This document shows positions 9,262 through 16,724 of a stretch of 32,427 nucleotides of DNA, in pieces; positions within the stretch are counted from its first letter, which is position 1; the number at the start of each line of letters is the position of its first letter. The translations under genes were made by a program, and so were the position numbers. The stretch spans positions 1-32,427 of the forward strand of contig JBMZCV010000044.1 in NCBI GenBank assembly GCA_049613665.1. Direction: 5' to 3'. This DNA comes from JBMZCV01 sp049613665 (lineage in GTDB: Bacteria; Bacteroidota; Bacteroidia; Chitinophagales; UBA2359). The notes below the pieces were generated by a model. It saw only the letters and a program-made list of their open reading frames with translations. It did not search any database and was not told the DNA's origin.

Positions 9262-10671
9262 TTATTCCAACTCGTTCAGCTTTTTCAATAGCCATGAAGA
9301 GTCGCCACAAGGCTTATCTTTTATTTTTTCTCTCAATTTATTTATCTCTTTTAAGCTATTTATTCTAGTCATTTTTTTCAAATAAGAGATAAATCTTTTA
9401 TACAAAATTCGTTGAGTATCAGAGATATTTTTGCTTTTTCGCAAGTAAGCACTAAACGTATCTAAAAATCCCCAAAGCAAGCCAACCTCATTTAATTCAT
9501 AAAAAGATTTGGCCATCAATACCTTTGTATCAAGGGCATAAACACTATCTGTAAACACCACTTCATTGAGCAAAGACAATACTTCCTGAAAATTTTTGGT
9601 GTGAAAATAAAAGTGAGCCAAATTGAAAGTATAAGCATTTTTAGAAACTTCTGGCAGCAGATGTTTTTTATATTCCTCAATAAATACTTTGGTATAATCA
9701 AACTCCTTTAAGCCTAATCCTAGCGTCACGATGTTTTTGTAATCAAATTCTGACAAATAATTGCGATACAAGATGATTTCTTCTTTCAATAACAGCTTAT
9801 ACATATCATGCAGTTTCTTAAAATAAACTTTATTGCCATTGTTTATTTTTTTTACACAATAATTTTTTATGTATATATAAATATGATTGAGTTCGACATC
9901 AGAAAAAGCATGACGATATGTTTGTAAATAAGCTAACAGCACTTCATAATTGTTTTCATTGTCGTGGTCTTGCAAAGTCTTAACAATTTGATAATATACC
10001 ATAATAGCTGGCGAAAGTGCTGCTTCTTGCTGTTCGATATAATTCAAAATTTCTTCAATTAAACTAGGCATTTCATAATGCACCGAAACAACGGTTGGGT
10101 TGTTCAAGATTTCGCAATAAAACTTCAGCTTATTGATGATATAAAAATTGTCGAGCTGCGACAATATACTCTCAACATCAAATTTTGTATGATTGTCGTG
10201 TAAGGTATTAAAATTGTAGCGTTCTTTTTCTATCGTAAATTGCTGAAAAAAAAAGGCATCATCTCGCAACAGAATTTCTTCTAATGTTTTTTGTTGTTGA
10301 GCAAATGTTTGTTCAAAATGATTATTAATATTTTTGCTTGCATAAGCTTTTAGCAAAAAAGGATTGACTTCTGAGGCATTTTTTTCATATTCACAATAGG
10401 CCAAAAAATCTTCGAGCAGTTTTGTCAAATCAGACATCACATATCGAAGTTTATTGTACTGAAATTTTTTTTGCGAAAACATTTTGCTGAAAATAACTGT
10501 TCTAGCCACTTCTTTTTCCGCAAAGTCAGGGTATGAAACGCTTAAAATATTAAATAATTTTATGCAAGCTTTTTTAGTGTTGAAAAAAGGTGTGTTAATA
10601 TAGTATTCAAATTTTTTCAATTCTTTTTTGTGCAAACTTTTCAGCAAAATAATTAGTTTTGTTTTGTACAT
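9262..10671 (-). CDS. Hypothetical helical protein
   Basis: Not recognised as an enzyme. The protein is 469 aa, has no signal peptide or membrane segment, and looks almost wholly alpha-helical with many Tyr, Phe, Lys and Leu residues. The first 30 residues (LLKSLHKKELKKFEYYINTP, then FFNT) match, from memory, the opening of a paralogous family of uncharacterised proteins in Bacteroidota. Residues 220-420 suggest helix-turn-helix pairs of TPR-like spacing (for example VLSLLNEVVFTDSVYALDTK). A Bacteroidota-type promoter lies 81 nt upstream. A role as a scaffold or binding protein is a guess. Confidence 0.7.
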   Translation of the reverse strand: MYKTKLIILLKSLHKKELKKFEYYINTPFFNTKKACIKLFNILSVSYPDFAEKEVARTVIFSKMFSQKKFQYNKLRYVMSDLTKLLEDFLAYCEYEKNASEVNPFLLKAYASKNINNHFEQTFAQQQKTLEEILLRDDAFFFQQFTIEKERYNFNTLHDNHTKFDVESILSQLDNFYIINKLKFYCEILNNPTVVSVHYEMPSLIEEILNYIEQQEAALSPAIMVYYQIVKTLQDHDNENNYEVLLAYLQTYRHAFSDVELNHIYIYIKNYCVKKINNGNKVYFKKLHDMYKLLLKEEIILYRNYLSEFDYKNIVTLGLGLKEFDYTKVFIEEYKKHLLPEVSKNAYTFNLAHFYFHTKNFQEVLSLLNEVVFTDSVYALDTKVLMAKSFYELNEVGLLWGFLDTFSAYLRKSKNISDTQRILYKRFISYLKKMTRINSLKEINKLREKIKDKPCGDSSWLLKKLNELE

Positions 10672-10751
10672 AGGGCAAGATTTTTATTAAAAAAATGAAA
10701 AAACTCACTTAACAAACTGTTTTTTTAGTTTTTATTGAAATAAGAATACAA

Positions 10752-10782
10752 CAAAAGTATTTTTTTTTCCGATAAAAACAAA
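10752..10782 (-). promoter_or_regulatory. Promoter of the helical hypothetical gene
   Basis: On the minus strand TTTG (10782-10779) and TACTTTTG (10759-10752) are 19 nt apart, a full match to the Bacteroidota promoter. The gene starts at 10671. Confidence 0.6.
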
Positions 10783-11141
10783 AAAACATGACTATTTTTT
10801 TTTTCTTTTTTTTTTTACAAAAAGTATAAATTATTGATTTACAACAAAATACACATTATTTTTTTATTAAATTAAATATAGTTTTTTAATAAAAGATGCG
10901 ATAAAAGCTAAATTAAGTGCTATTTTTTTTAATTTTTTTTGCTTTTCTTTGTAATAGAATAAGTAATTTAGGCATAATATAGGCAATAGAAAAATAATAA
11001 ACGATAAAGTGACAAAACTAACACATTAAAATGTCGATTCATTAGTCTAAATTAGACTTAGCACTTATTACCAAAAAAACACTTCTCTTTCTATTTAAAA
11101 CAGCATCAAAATAGATTAATCACAAAATTAAATCATTAGTT
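10783..11141. other. Divergent AT-rich intergenic region with T/A homopolymers
   Basis: The region separates two divergent genes and holds many runs of 6-11 T or A (for example around 10796-10815 and 10921-10940). No gene or strong hairpin is visible. The promoter of the plus-strand gene at 11142 should be here, but I find no clear TAnnTTTG box; TAATTTAG at about 10964 is the nearest. Confidence 0.4.
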
Positions 11142-11804
11142 ATGAAACAGAATTTACTACAAAAGATGGCTGCCACATTTATATTGTGCTTAATTTTTCA
11201 AGACGCAATGGCTCAGGTTGCCGATGATGGCAAGTTTCCTAGTCGTTGCCCAATGATTGACAATATTGTTATTTTTAACCACAGCTTGGCAGATTATGTC
11301 ATTACTATACAAGCAGAATATAACAGTTTGGCTGGCATTTCAGAAGAAAGCAATAATTTCAATCCAAATCAGAATGAAGCTATCATAGTCGACAATGAGG
11401 CAGAAGTGCAATATTCGATTACTAGCAAAGACTTTTTAATCAATAAAATCACAGATACCGAAGGTGCTTCAGATATGACACCTGATGTAGAAAATGTGAG
11501 CGAGGCAGAACAAAAAGATATTTTTAATAACTCTAATTCTAGCCATTTCCAATTTGCAACACTTGCTGAGTTGATAACGACTTATCCAAATCCTGTGCAA
11601 CAAAGATTGACTGTTGAGATGCGTGATAACTTGTCTTTAGACATTCGTTTGAGCAATATACTTGGTCAAGTAGTGTATGCCGAAAATGTGACAGGTATGG
11701 ATAAAGTGCATATCGATGTGATGGATTTTGCTAAAGGCACTTACATTTTAGAGATTAAAAGCGATGAACAGCGAGTTACAGAAAAAATACAAATTATAAG
11801 ATAG
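11142..11804 (+). CDS. Secreted protein with T9SS type A sorting domain
   Basis: Exported protein of 220 aa. A signal peptide covers about residues 1-25, ending at DAMAQ|VADD. Residues 26-140 are acidic and not recognised. The last 75 residues are a type A T9SS C-terminal sorting domain: YPNPVQQRLTVEM, LSNILGQVVYAENV, then FAKGTYILEIKSDEQRVTEK. Such domains direct passage through the outer membrane by the type IX machinery and are cleaved at the surface. The passenger is short for a T9SS cargo and has no visible enzymatic motif. A strong terminator follows. Confidence 0.8.
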   Translation: MKQNLLQKMAATFILCLIFQDAMAQVADDGKFPSRCPMIDNIVIFNHSLADYVITIQAEYNSLAGISEESNNFNPNQNEAIIVDNEAEVQYSITSKDFLINKITDTEGASDMTPDVENVSEAEQKDIFNNSNSSHFQFATLAELITTYPNPVQQRLTVEMRDNLSLDIRLSNILGQVVYAENVTGMDKVHIDVMDFAKGTYILEIKSDEQRVTEKIQIIR

Positions 11805-11845
11805 TTTCCCCAACTATCGGTTAGATATCGCATTAGTTTTACTGT

Positions 11846-11882
11846 AAACCACTTTTCGATTTTTCGAGAAGTGGTTTTTTTA
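11846..11882 (+). terminator. Intrinsic terminator of the T9SS cargo gene
   Basis: AAACCACTTTTCG (11846-11858) pairs with CGAGAAGTGGTTT (11865-11877), 13 pairs including one G-U, loop of 6 nt. The second arm runs directly into a T tract to 11881. Confidence 0.85.
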
Positions 11883-11939
11883 TTTATAAGCCGAAAAATG
11901 CTTATAAAAAATCGCTATTTTTCAATAATACCAAAAAAT

Positions 11940-11971
11940 ATTGATAAAACAATATCTATTTCGTAATTTTG
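11940..11971 (+). promoter_or_regulatory. Promoter of mnmA
   Basis: ATTG at 11940-11943 (one mismatch to TTTG) and TAATTTTG at 11964-11971, spaced 20 nt, fit the Bacteroidota promoter. The start codon lies 37 nt further on. Confidence 0.55.
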
Positions 11972-12008
11972 CAGTTCTTTATCAAGTAAAAAATATAAGC
12001 AAAAAAAA

Positions 12009-13145
12009 ATGAGCAAGCACGGAAGAGTTTTAGTAGCCATGAGCGGAGGTATTGATAGTACCGTTACGGCTATGATGCTACACGAACAAGGCTATGAGGT
12101 GGTAGGCATCACAATGAAAACATGGGATTATGCAACTTCGGGCGGCTCGAAAAAAGAAACAGGCTGTTGCAGCCTCGATTCGATAAACGATGCCAGAGCC
12201 GTAGCCGTAGATATGGGATTTCACCATTTTATTATCGACATCAGAGATGAATTTGGCGATTGGGTCATCGACAATTTTGTAGAAGAATATCTGGCTGGCC
12301 GAACGCCAAACCCTTGCATTATGTGCAATACGCATATCAAGTGGGCAGCACTCTTGCGTCGAGCCGATGCCTTAAACTGCGAGTTTATTGCCACAGGACA
12401 TTATGCCCAAAAGCGTTTTGAAAACAATCGTTATATCGTGTCGGAAGGCTTAGATAGACACAAAGACCAATCTTATGTGCTTTGGGGTTTGCAACAAGAA
12501 AACTTAGCTCGCACGATGTTTCCAGTAGGTGGTTTTCAGAAATCGGAAATCAGAAAAATGGCCTTAGATTGGGGCTATGAAGAGCTGGCAAACAAACCCG
12601 AAAGCTATGAGATTTGCTTTATTCCAGACAATGACTATCGTGGTTTTTTGAAACGCCGAGTTGGTGGCTTAGAAGAAGAAGTAAGTGGTGGAAATTTTAT
12701 TTCTACTGATGGTAAAATTCTTGGCCAACACGATGGCTATCCTTTTTATACCGTTGGGCAAAGACGAGGTTTGAAAATCGCATTAGGAAAACCAATGTAT
12801 GTAACACGAATCATACCAGCGACTAATACGGTTGTTTTGGGCGAAGCCGATGAGTTGCTACTTAATGGAATGTATGTCAAAAATGTAAATATGGTCAAAT
12901 TTCCAGATGCTTTTGAAGGCCGTCATGCTTTTGCCAAAATACGCTCACACCACAAAGGAGCGCCTTGTTTTATTAAGCAAAAAGGCGACAATATGGAAGT
13001 GTTTTTCAAAGAAAGAGTAGATGCTATTGCACCAGGCCAATCTGCTGTTTTTTATGATGGAAAAGATGTGATAGGTGGCGGACATATCTGGGAAAGCTTT
13101 GAGTTGAATGAAGAGCAAAGACAAAATTATATTTTGGAGAAATAA
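12009..13145 (+). CDS. mnmA: tRNA-specific 2-thiouridylase MnmA
   Basis: Installs the 2-thio group on uridine 34 of tRNA-Lys, -Glu and -Gln, using ATP to adenylate the base and a persulfide relay for sulfur; cytoplasmic. The PP-loop SGGIDS is at residues 12-17. The catalytic cysteine is C103 in NPCIMC and the partner cysteine is C203 in YEICFIPD, spaced as in E. coli MnmA. GHYA at 130-133 and the DQSYVL segment (153-158) are typical tRNA-binding region signatures. The C-terminal third contains GQRRGLKIALG and the beta-barrel domain ending near GGGHIWES. Length 378 aa is normal. It stands alone with its own promoter and terminator. Confidence 0.96.
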   Translation: MSKHGRVLVAMSGGIDSTVTAMMLHEQGYEVVGITMKTWDYATSGGSKKETGCCSLDSINDARAVAVDMGFHHFIIDIRDEFGDWVIDNFVEEYLAGRTPNPCIMCNTHIKWAALLRRADALNCEFIATGHYAQKRFENNRYIVSEGLDRHKDQSYVLWGLQQENLARTMFPVGGFQKSEIRKMALDWGYEELANKPESYEICFIPDNDYRGFLKRRVGGLEEEVSGGNFISTDGKILGQHDGYPFYTVGQRRGLKIALGKPMYVTRIIPATNTVVLGEADELLLNGMYVKNVNMVKFPDAFEGRHAFAKIRSHHKGAPCFIKQKGDNMEVFFKERVDAIAPGQSAVFYDGKDVIGGGHIWESFELNEEQRQNYILEK

Positions 13146-13198
13146 AAATAAATCTCAATATTGGTGCTTTTTAGAAGTGTCTTTTAAGCCATAAAACG

Positions 13199-13241
13199 AA
13201 AAAGCATGATTGAATTTTAGAAATTCAATCATGCTTTTTTT
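13199..13241. terminator. Strong bidirectional terminator after mnmA
   Basis: AAAAAGCATGATTGAATTT (13199-13217) pairs with AAATTCAATCATGCTTTTT (13221-13239), a perfect 19-bp stem with a 3-nt loop, flanked by A and T tracts. It lies between convergent genes and can act on both strands. Confidence 0.9.
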
Positions 13242-13257
13242 GTTGAAAAATAACAAA

Positions 13258-14214
13258 TTAATTAATCGTAACCTTTTGCGACCATTTTTTGCCATCTTGA
13301 TTAATTAAAATCAAGAAAGTACCTTTTTTGTGAATATGAAAAGGCGTAACAAGTTTGTCGAAATTGCCTGAAAAACTTTCTTGATGAATAGAGTTTCCTA
13401 CCACATCAAAAATACGAAAATTGCTTATTTCATTGTTTGGCATCGAAAAGCTAAAGCGAAAATAGCCTTCCTTAAAATCTGGTTTTACTTTAAAACCTTG
13501 CAATGTCATCGCCTTGCTACTCACCAAACTAGGGTCTAGTTTATTGAAAGTAGAAGCATCAAACATATCGCAATCTGCTACTGTTACCGAGACATTCATG
13601 CTACTTGTCGAAGGGTCTGTCGAGATATTGCTAAAAGATTCGGTAGTCCAATTGAGCGGGCCATCAACTGTTGGCGGTAGAGGAGCTCCTTTTTCCATAT
13701 TCATCCAAGTGCTAGAGCGTCCTGAGCGGTCGCTGAGTCTTTCACTTTTTCCTATGCTAATAGTGCGTTCTTCGGTCGTTGTTTTACCATTTGCATCGGT
13801 TCGTTGAATTAAAATATGCTTGCTACCATCAGGATTTTCTGTCACAACGGCATCTTTCGGAATATTCATAATATCCTCAATATTGAGTTTGCTAGCATTT
13901 GTGTTTTCAATAGCAATTTTTCTATCATATTGTGTGCTAGTAGAAGTATTGCCTTGCTTATCTATAATTTCTTCGGTCGCAATCGTGATACGTCTGTTAT
14001 AATGGTCGCTTTGCATTTGGGCAATGTTATCTTGTGCATAACCCAATTTTTCCAACACTTCATTCATATTGCTATTTGCCGAAACGATAGTATCAACGCT
14101 AGTTATCTTACCGTCTTGGCTATCCGTTATTAATAAGCGTATCTTTGAAATACTTTGTGCTTCGCAAACAACTGACAATAACAGCAATAAGAGCAAAAAA
14201 TTAACGTGTTTCAT
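13258..14214 (-). CDS. Secreted protein with T9SS-like C-terminal domain
   Basis: Exported protein of 318 aa with a signal peptide over residues 1-19 (FLLLLLLLSVVCEAQ). The middle is rich in Ser, Thr, Asp and Asn, and includes TTEERTISIGKSERLSDRSG near 148-167; I recognise no enzyme domain. The final 60 residues look like a T9SS sorting domain: NEISNFRIFDVVGNSIHQES, then FHIHKKGTFLILINQDGKKW and SQKVTIN. This resembles the ends of the cargo proteins at 24-28 kb, although the usual YPNP motif is missing, so the domain is atypical. Convergent with mnmA. Confidence 0.7.
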   Translation of the reverse strand: MKHVNFLLLLLLLSVVCEAQSISKIRLLITDSQDGKITSVDTIVSANSNMNEVLEKLGYAQDNIAQMQSDHYNRRITIATEEIIDKQGNTSTSTQYDRKIAIENTNASKLNIEDIMNIPKDAVVTENPDGSKHILIQRTDANGKTTTEERTISIGKSERLSDRSGRSSTWMNMEKGAPLPPTVDGPLNWTTESFSNISTDPSTSSMNVSVTVADCDMFDASTFNKLDPSLVSSKAMTLQGFKVKPDFKEGYFRFSFSMPNNEISNFRIFDVVGNSIHQESFSGNFDKLVTPFHIHKKGTFLILINQDGKKWSQKVTIN

Positions 14215-14317
14215 TAAAGATGTTTTAAGAGTTTTAAATTAAAATGTTTCAACAGCCTCTAAGAGCGTGTTTATAAAAAATGAACTAAAATAATGCTTAA
14301 AAGCATAAAAAATTAAG

Positions 14318-14325
14318 CAAAATTA
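14318..14325 (-). promoter_or_regulatory. Possible -7 box for the T9SS-like gene
   Basis: The minus strand reads TAATTTTG here, matching TAnnTTTG, 104 nt before the start codon. A TTTG (14343-14340) lies only 14 nt further upstream, shorter than the usual spacing. Confidence 0.35.
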
Positions 14326-14452
14326 ATTTTTTTTTAAGACAAAACTATTTTTTTTTGTAAAAAAAGATTTTTTTTGAAATAAAATTTTGCAAAAACTAAT
14401 TTTTTTAGTATTTTACACACAGGTTAGTAATATGCTTTAAAGAGCTATTAGG

Positions 14453-14491
14453 GAGGCAATGTTTGTTTTAATAACACATTGCCTCTTTTTT
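14453..14491 (+). terminator. Orphan terminator-like hairpin
   Basis: GAGGCAATGT (14453-14462) pairs with ACATTGCCTC (14476-14485), extended by a few inner pairs after a bulge, and runs into TTTTTT. Its T tract points to a plus-strand transcript, but no plus-strand gene lies between the mnmA terminator (13199-13241) and this site. Confidence 0.55.
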
Positions 14492-14857
14492 CTAATATTA
14501 TTTTTTTGATTGATTTTGCATTATAACTTATTTTTTTTAACAAAAAAAACAATCACTTAATTTGCATTTCTCTATTATTTTTTTTATTTTAAAGTGTTAA
14601 AATCAATATTTTGAACACTTATACATTTTTTCATCAAAGACGTAAACATACTATTTTTTTAGGCTAAGGCAGCCAATATTTACAAATTTTATAGCCTTTC
14701 GAACTGAAAAATAGTCTATTTCTCTTGCCAAAGATATTTTTTTATTCAACTGAAAATTCTTATAAAAAATATCAGAATCATTGAAAATAGAATTTGAGTA
14801 ATCAAACAAGTTTATTCTACAAATTGTGGAAAAAATAATACGCTAATTGCCAAGTAC
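14492..14857. other. AT-rich spacer
   Basis: No gene visible. The notable content is the inverted-repeat element at 14644-14721; the rest is A/T homopolymer-rich sequence without a clear promoter. Confidence 0.4.
14644..14721 (+). repeat. 78-bp inverted-repeat element, copy 1
   Basis: Starts with AAACATACTATTTTT and ends with a decayed version of the matching arm (AAAAATAGTCTATTT). The interior (AGGCTAAGG ... TTTATAGCCTTTCGAACTG) is clearly homologous to the reverse complement of 28542-28620. Probably a tiny non-autonomous mobile element or structured repeat. Confidence 0.7.
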
Positions 14858-15097
14858 TTACAAATCCCAACTTGCATTCTTTTTTTCTTTAATATACTCT
14901 TTTAAATTAAGCAAAAAAGCAAAACTCATATAAATAATAAGTGGAGACCATGTAGCTACAAAAACAGCATACACAAAATATAACCGAATATAGCGAGAAG
15001 GAATCCCAAGTTTTTCGCCTAAAAAACTACAAACACCAAAAGCACGAACCTCTATAAAATGGCGTATTTTTTCTATCCATTGTGTCTTTAGGAGCAT
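14858..15097 (-). CDS. Small PspC-domain membrane protein
   Basis: A 79-aa protein consisting of little more than a PspC domain. RAFGVCSFLGEKLGIPSRYI (about residues 18-37) is the family's cytoplasmic helix-turn signature (usually GVxxGLAxYxGIDxxLVR). It is followed by one strongly hydrophobic segment (about 39-65) and a basic, charged end. PspC-type proteins sense or mediate membrane stress in other bacteria; whether this short form does so is unknown. It stands alone, surrounded by long non-coding spacers. Confidence 0.75.
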   Translation of the reverse strand: MLLKTQWIEKIRHFIEVRAFGVCSFLGEKLGIPSRYIRLYFVYAVFVATWSPLIIYMSFAFLLNLKEYIKEKKNASWDL

Positions 15098-15821
15098 AAT
15101 ATTTACTTTTTATATCTAAAAATATTGTTGAAAATCATCATAAAACAACATCTACAACTTACCTTTTTACAGAAAGTAGCATGATGCAGCAAAACCTAAT
15201 GTAGCTTTTTTGTCAGAATATGGCAGGTATAACCAAGAACACTCAACTATTTTTTCCAACTCACATATTTTTAAACAAAATAAATAATCAATAGCTGTTC
15301 AAGCATTTAAATATAACATTTAAATATCATTTATAGACAATCCAAATTTGTTACATTTTCAACATACCTTCAAATCACTTCATAACAATTGCAAAATCAG
15401 CTATTTAAATTGCATAAAAACATTTAATATGAACTTTGGCATTAGCTTTGTGCTATATCAAAAGTTTTAATAAACTCTGACACCCAATTAGTTTATATTT
15501 ATAGGTTTGGCAAGTGATGTTTTTATTTTAGAAAGTAACTAAAAAAAGTTACAATTGCAAGATTTTGATAGGCATAAAGTCAAAAGAAAATCAAAAAAAG
15601 ATTTAAACCACTTTAATGTGATTTAAAATGTGTTAAAAGTTATTAAAATAGAAAATAAAGTAAGATATTGAGCCTCCTTCCAAACAAAAATAAACTACTA
15701 AAAATCTTGTAAATATTAATAAACAAGTAATTGTGTCATTTAATAGTAATTTAAAAAAAATTATAGAAAGAATATATAATCACTATACATTCATCACAAA
15801 AAAAAACAAAATTAATTTGTT
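15098..15821. other. 724-bp AT-rich intergenic region
   Basis: No open frame or known RNA is apparent. TAGCTTTG at 15443-15450 matches the -7 consensus on the plus strand but has no TTTG at the right distance. It is long for a spacer between two small genes and carries no copies of the palindromes seen elsewhere. Confidence 0.4.
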
Positions 15822-16385
15822 ATGAAAAGAATATTTTCAACTTTTACATTATTAACACTTGTATTTTTAGCCTCTCTTTTATATGCAAAAACAACTTCAT
15901 CATCTGATAATACTCCCCAATTTAAATTAAAAAAAATAAATAATGAAGGCGAAACAGTTGCTTTTACGGTACAAGATGCTCTCGAAATTGTGCGTTTTTT
16001 CATGTCGCAGGAAGGTGTTGAAAAATGTGAATCTGACCCCAATAATAATACTTTAAAAATCGTTAGCGAAAGAGGAATAAGTGTTCATGATTTGTTGTTG
16101 CGAGACGATATTCAACAAAAAATGGACAATATGGGATATGAAATAGAGTTTTTAGATGAGTTGGTAGAACGAGCAACAAGTGGGCGAGCCGCTGATTGTG
16201 ATGAATGTGGCGAGGTAAAATTAAGCGATAATGTAGAAGAAGATGTATTGCAAAATGCAGAATATGAAGGCGAAGTTTTGATTGATTTTAATATGGAAAG
16301 TAGCCCTTCTAGTGGTAGCAATACATTGTCGCAAAGTCAGCTTGATAGCATTAGACAGGCTTTATTTGCCAAACCTAAAAATTAA
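15822..16385 (+). CDS. Exported hypothetical protein
   Basis: Not recognised. The 187-aa protein has an N-terminal signal peptide (FTLLTLVFLASLLYA, cleavage near residue 22), then an acidic soluble part. Residues 45-105 (DALEIVRFFMSQEGVEKCES ... GISVHDLLLRDDIQQKM) look alpha/beta. A CDECG motif sits near residue 127, with a third Cys near residue 67, so disulfide or metal binding is possible. The end is Ser/Gln-rich and no T9SS sorting domain is seen. A palindromic element begins 2 nt after the stop codon. Confidence 0.65.
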   Translation: MKRIFSTFTLLTLVFLASLLYAKTTSSSDNTPQFKLKKINNEGETVAFTVQDALEIVRFFMSQEGVEKCESDPNNNTLKIVSERGISVHDLLLRDDIQQKMDNMGYEIEFLDELVERATSGRAADCDECGEVKLSDNVEEDVLQNAEYEGEVLIDFNMESSPSSGSNTLSQSQLDSIRQALFAKPKN

Positions 16386-16387
16386 TT

Positions 16388-16675
16388 TTTTTTTAGACAT
16401 ACTACACTGTAATATAAGTTTTTCTACATTTTGAGAGTATTAGAAATGACATATTTCTAAAACAATAAGTGTCCATTCTTTTTTATATTTGACTCTTTTG
16501 GCTAGGAAAATATGTCATTTCTTTCTTGTTATTGAAAAAAAAGCTTTAAATAGCTTAGACGTGACAGGTTTTAAAAATCCATCACATTTCAACAAACGGC
16601 TAATATTTCTCAAAAACCTTAGAAGATTTAAATTATAGTGCAATACTATTTTCAAAAAATAGTATGTCTAAAAAA
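16388..16675 (+). repeat. Terminal-inverted-repeat element with solitary copy of the 177-bp repeat core
   Basis: The outer arms are TTTTTTTAGACATACTA (16388-16404) and TAGTATGTCTAAAAAA (16660-16675). Inside are CACTGTAATATAA (left) and AAATTATAGTG (right), a second inverted pair. The core at 16427-16559 matches the tandem repeats at 32 kb with only about four differences in 133 bp. Its main stem pairs 16442-16456 with 16508-16522 (15 perfect pairs, 51-nt loop). A second hairpin is AAGCT-ttaaat-AGCTT at 16541-16556. The right end also holds a short palindrome (ATACTATTTT ... AAAATAGTAT, 16644-16665). No open frame of note. Likely a MITE-like or structured-RNA element. Confidence 0.75.
16560..16623. 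mobile_element. 64-bp insertion inside the repeat copy
   Basis: Relative to the 32-kb copies, 64 bp interrupt the repeat between CTTAGA (16554-16559) and a second CTTAGA (16618-16623), which look like a 6-bp target duplication. The insert starts with an imperfect palindrome (GTGACAGGTTTT / AAAAATCCATCAC). After it, the repeat resumes as AGATTTA. Confidence 0.5.
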
Positions 16676-16687
16676 TTCTTTGGCTTA

Positions 16688-16711
16688 AAAAACGAGCTTT
16701 TTCGCTCAAAA
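16688..16711 (-). terminator. Weak terminator of the TonB-dependent receptor gene
   Basis: On the minus strand GAGC (16707-16704) pairs with GCTC (16697-16694) over a 6-nt loop and is followed by G then TTTTTT. The stem is only 4 bp, but it is correctly placed 17 nt after the stop codon. Confidence 0.4.
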
Positions 16712-16724
16712 ACAACCTCTTTTC

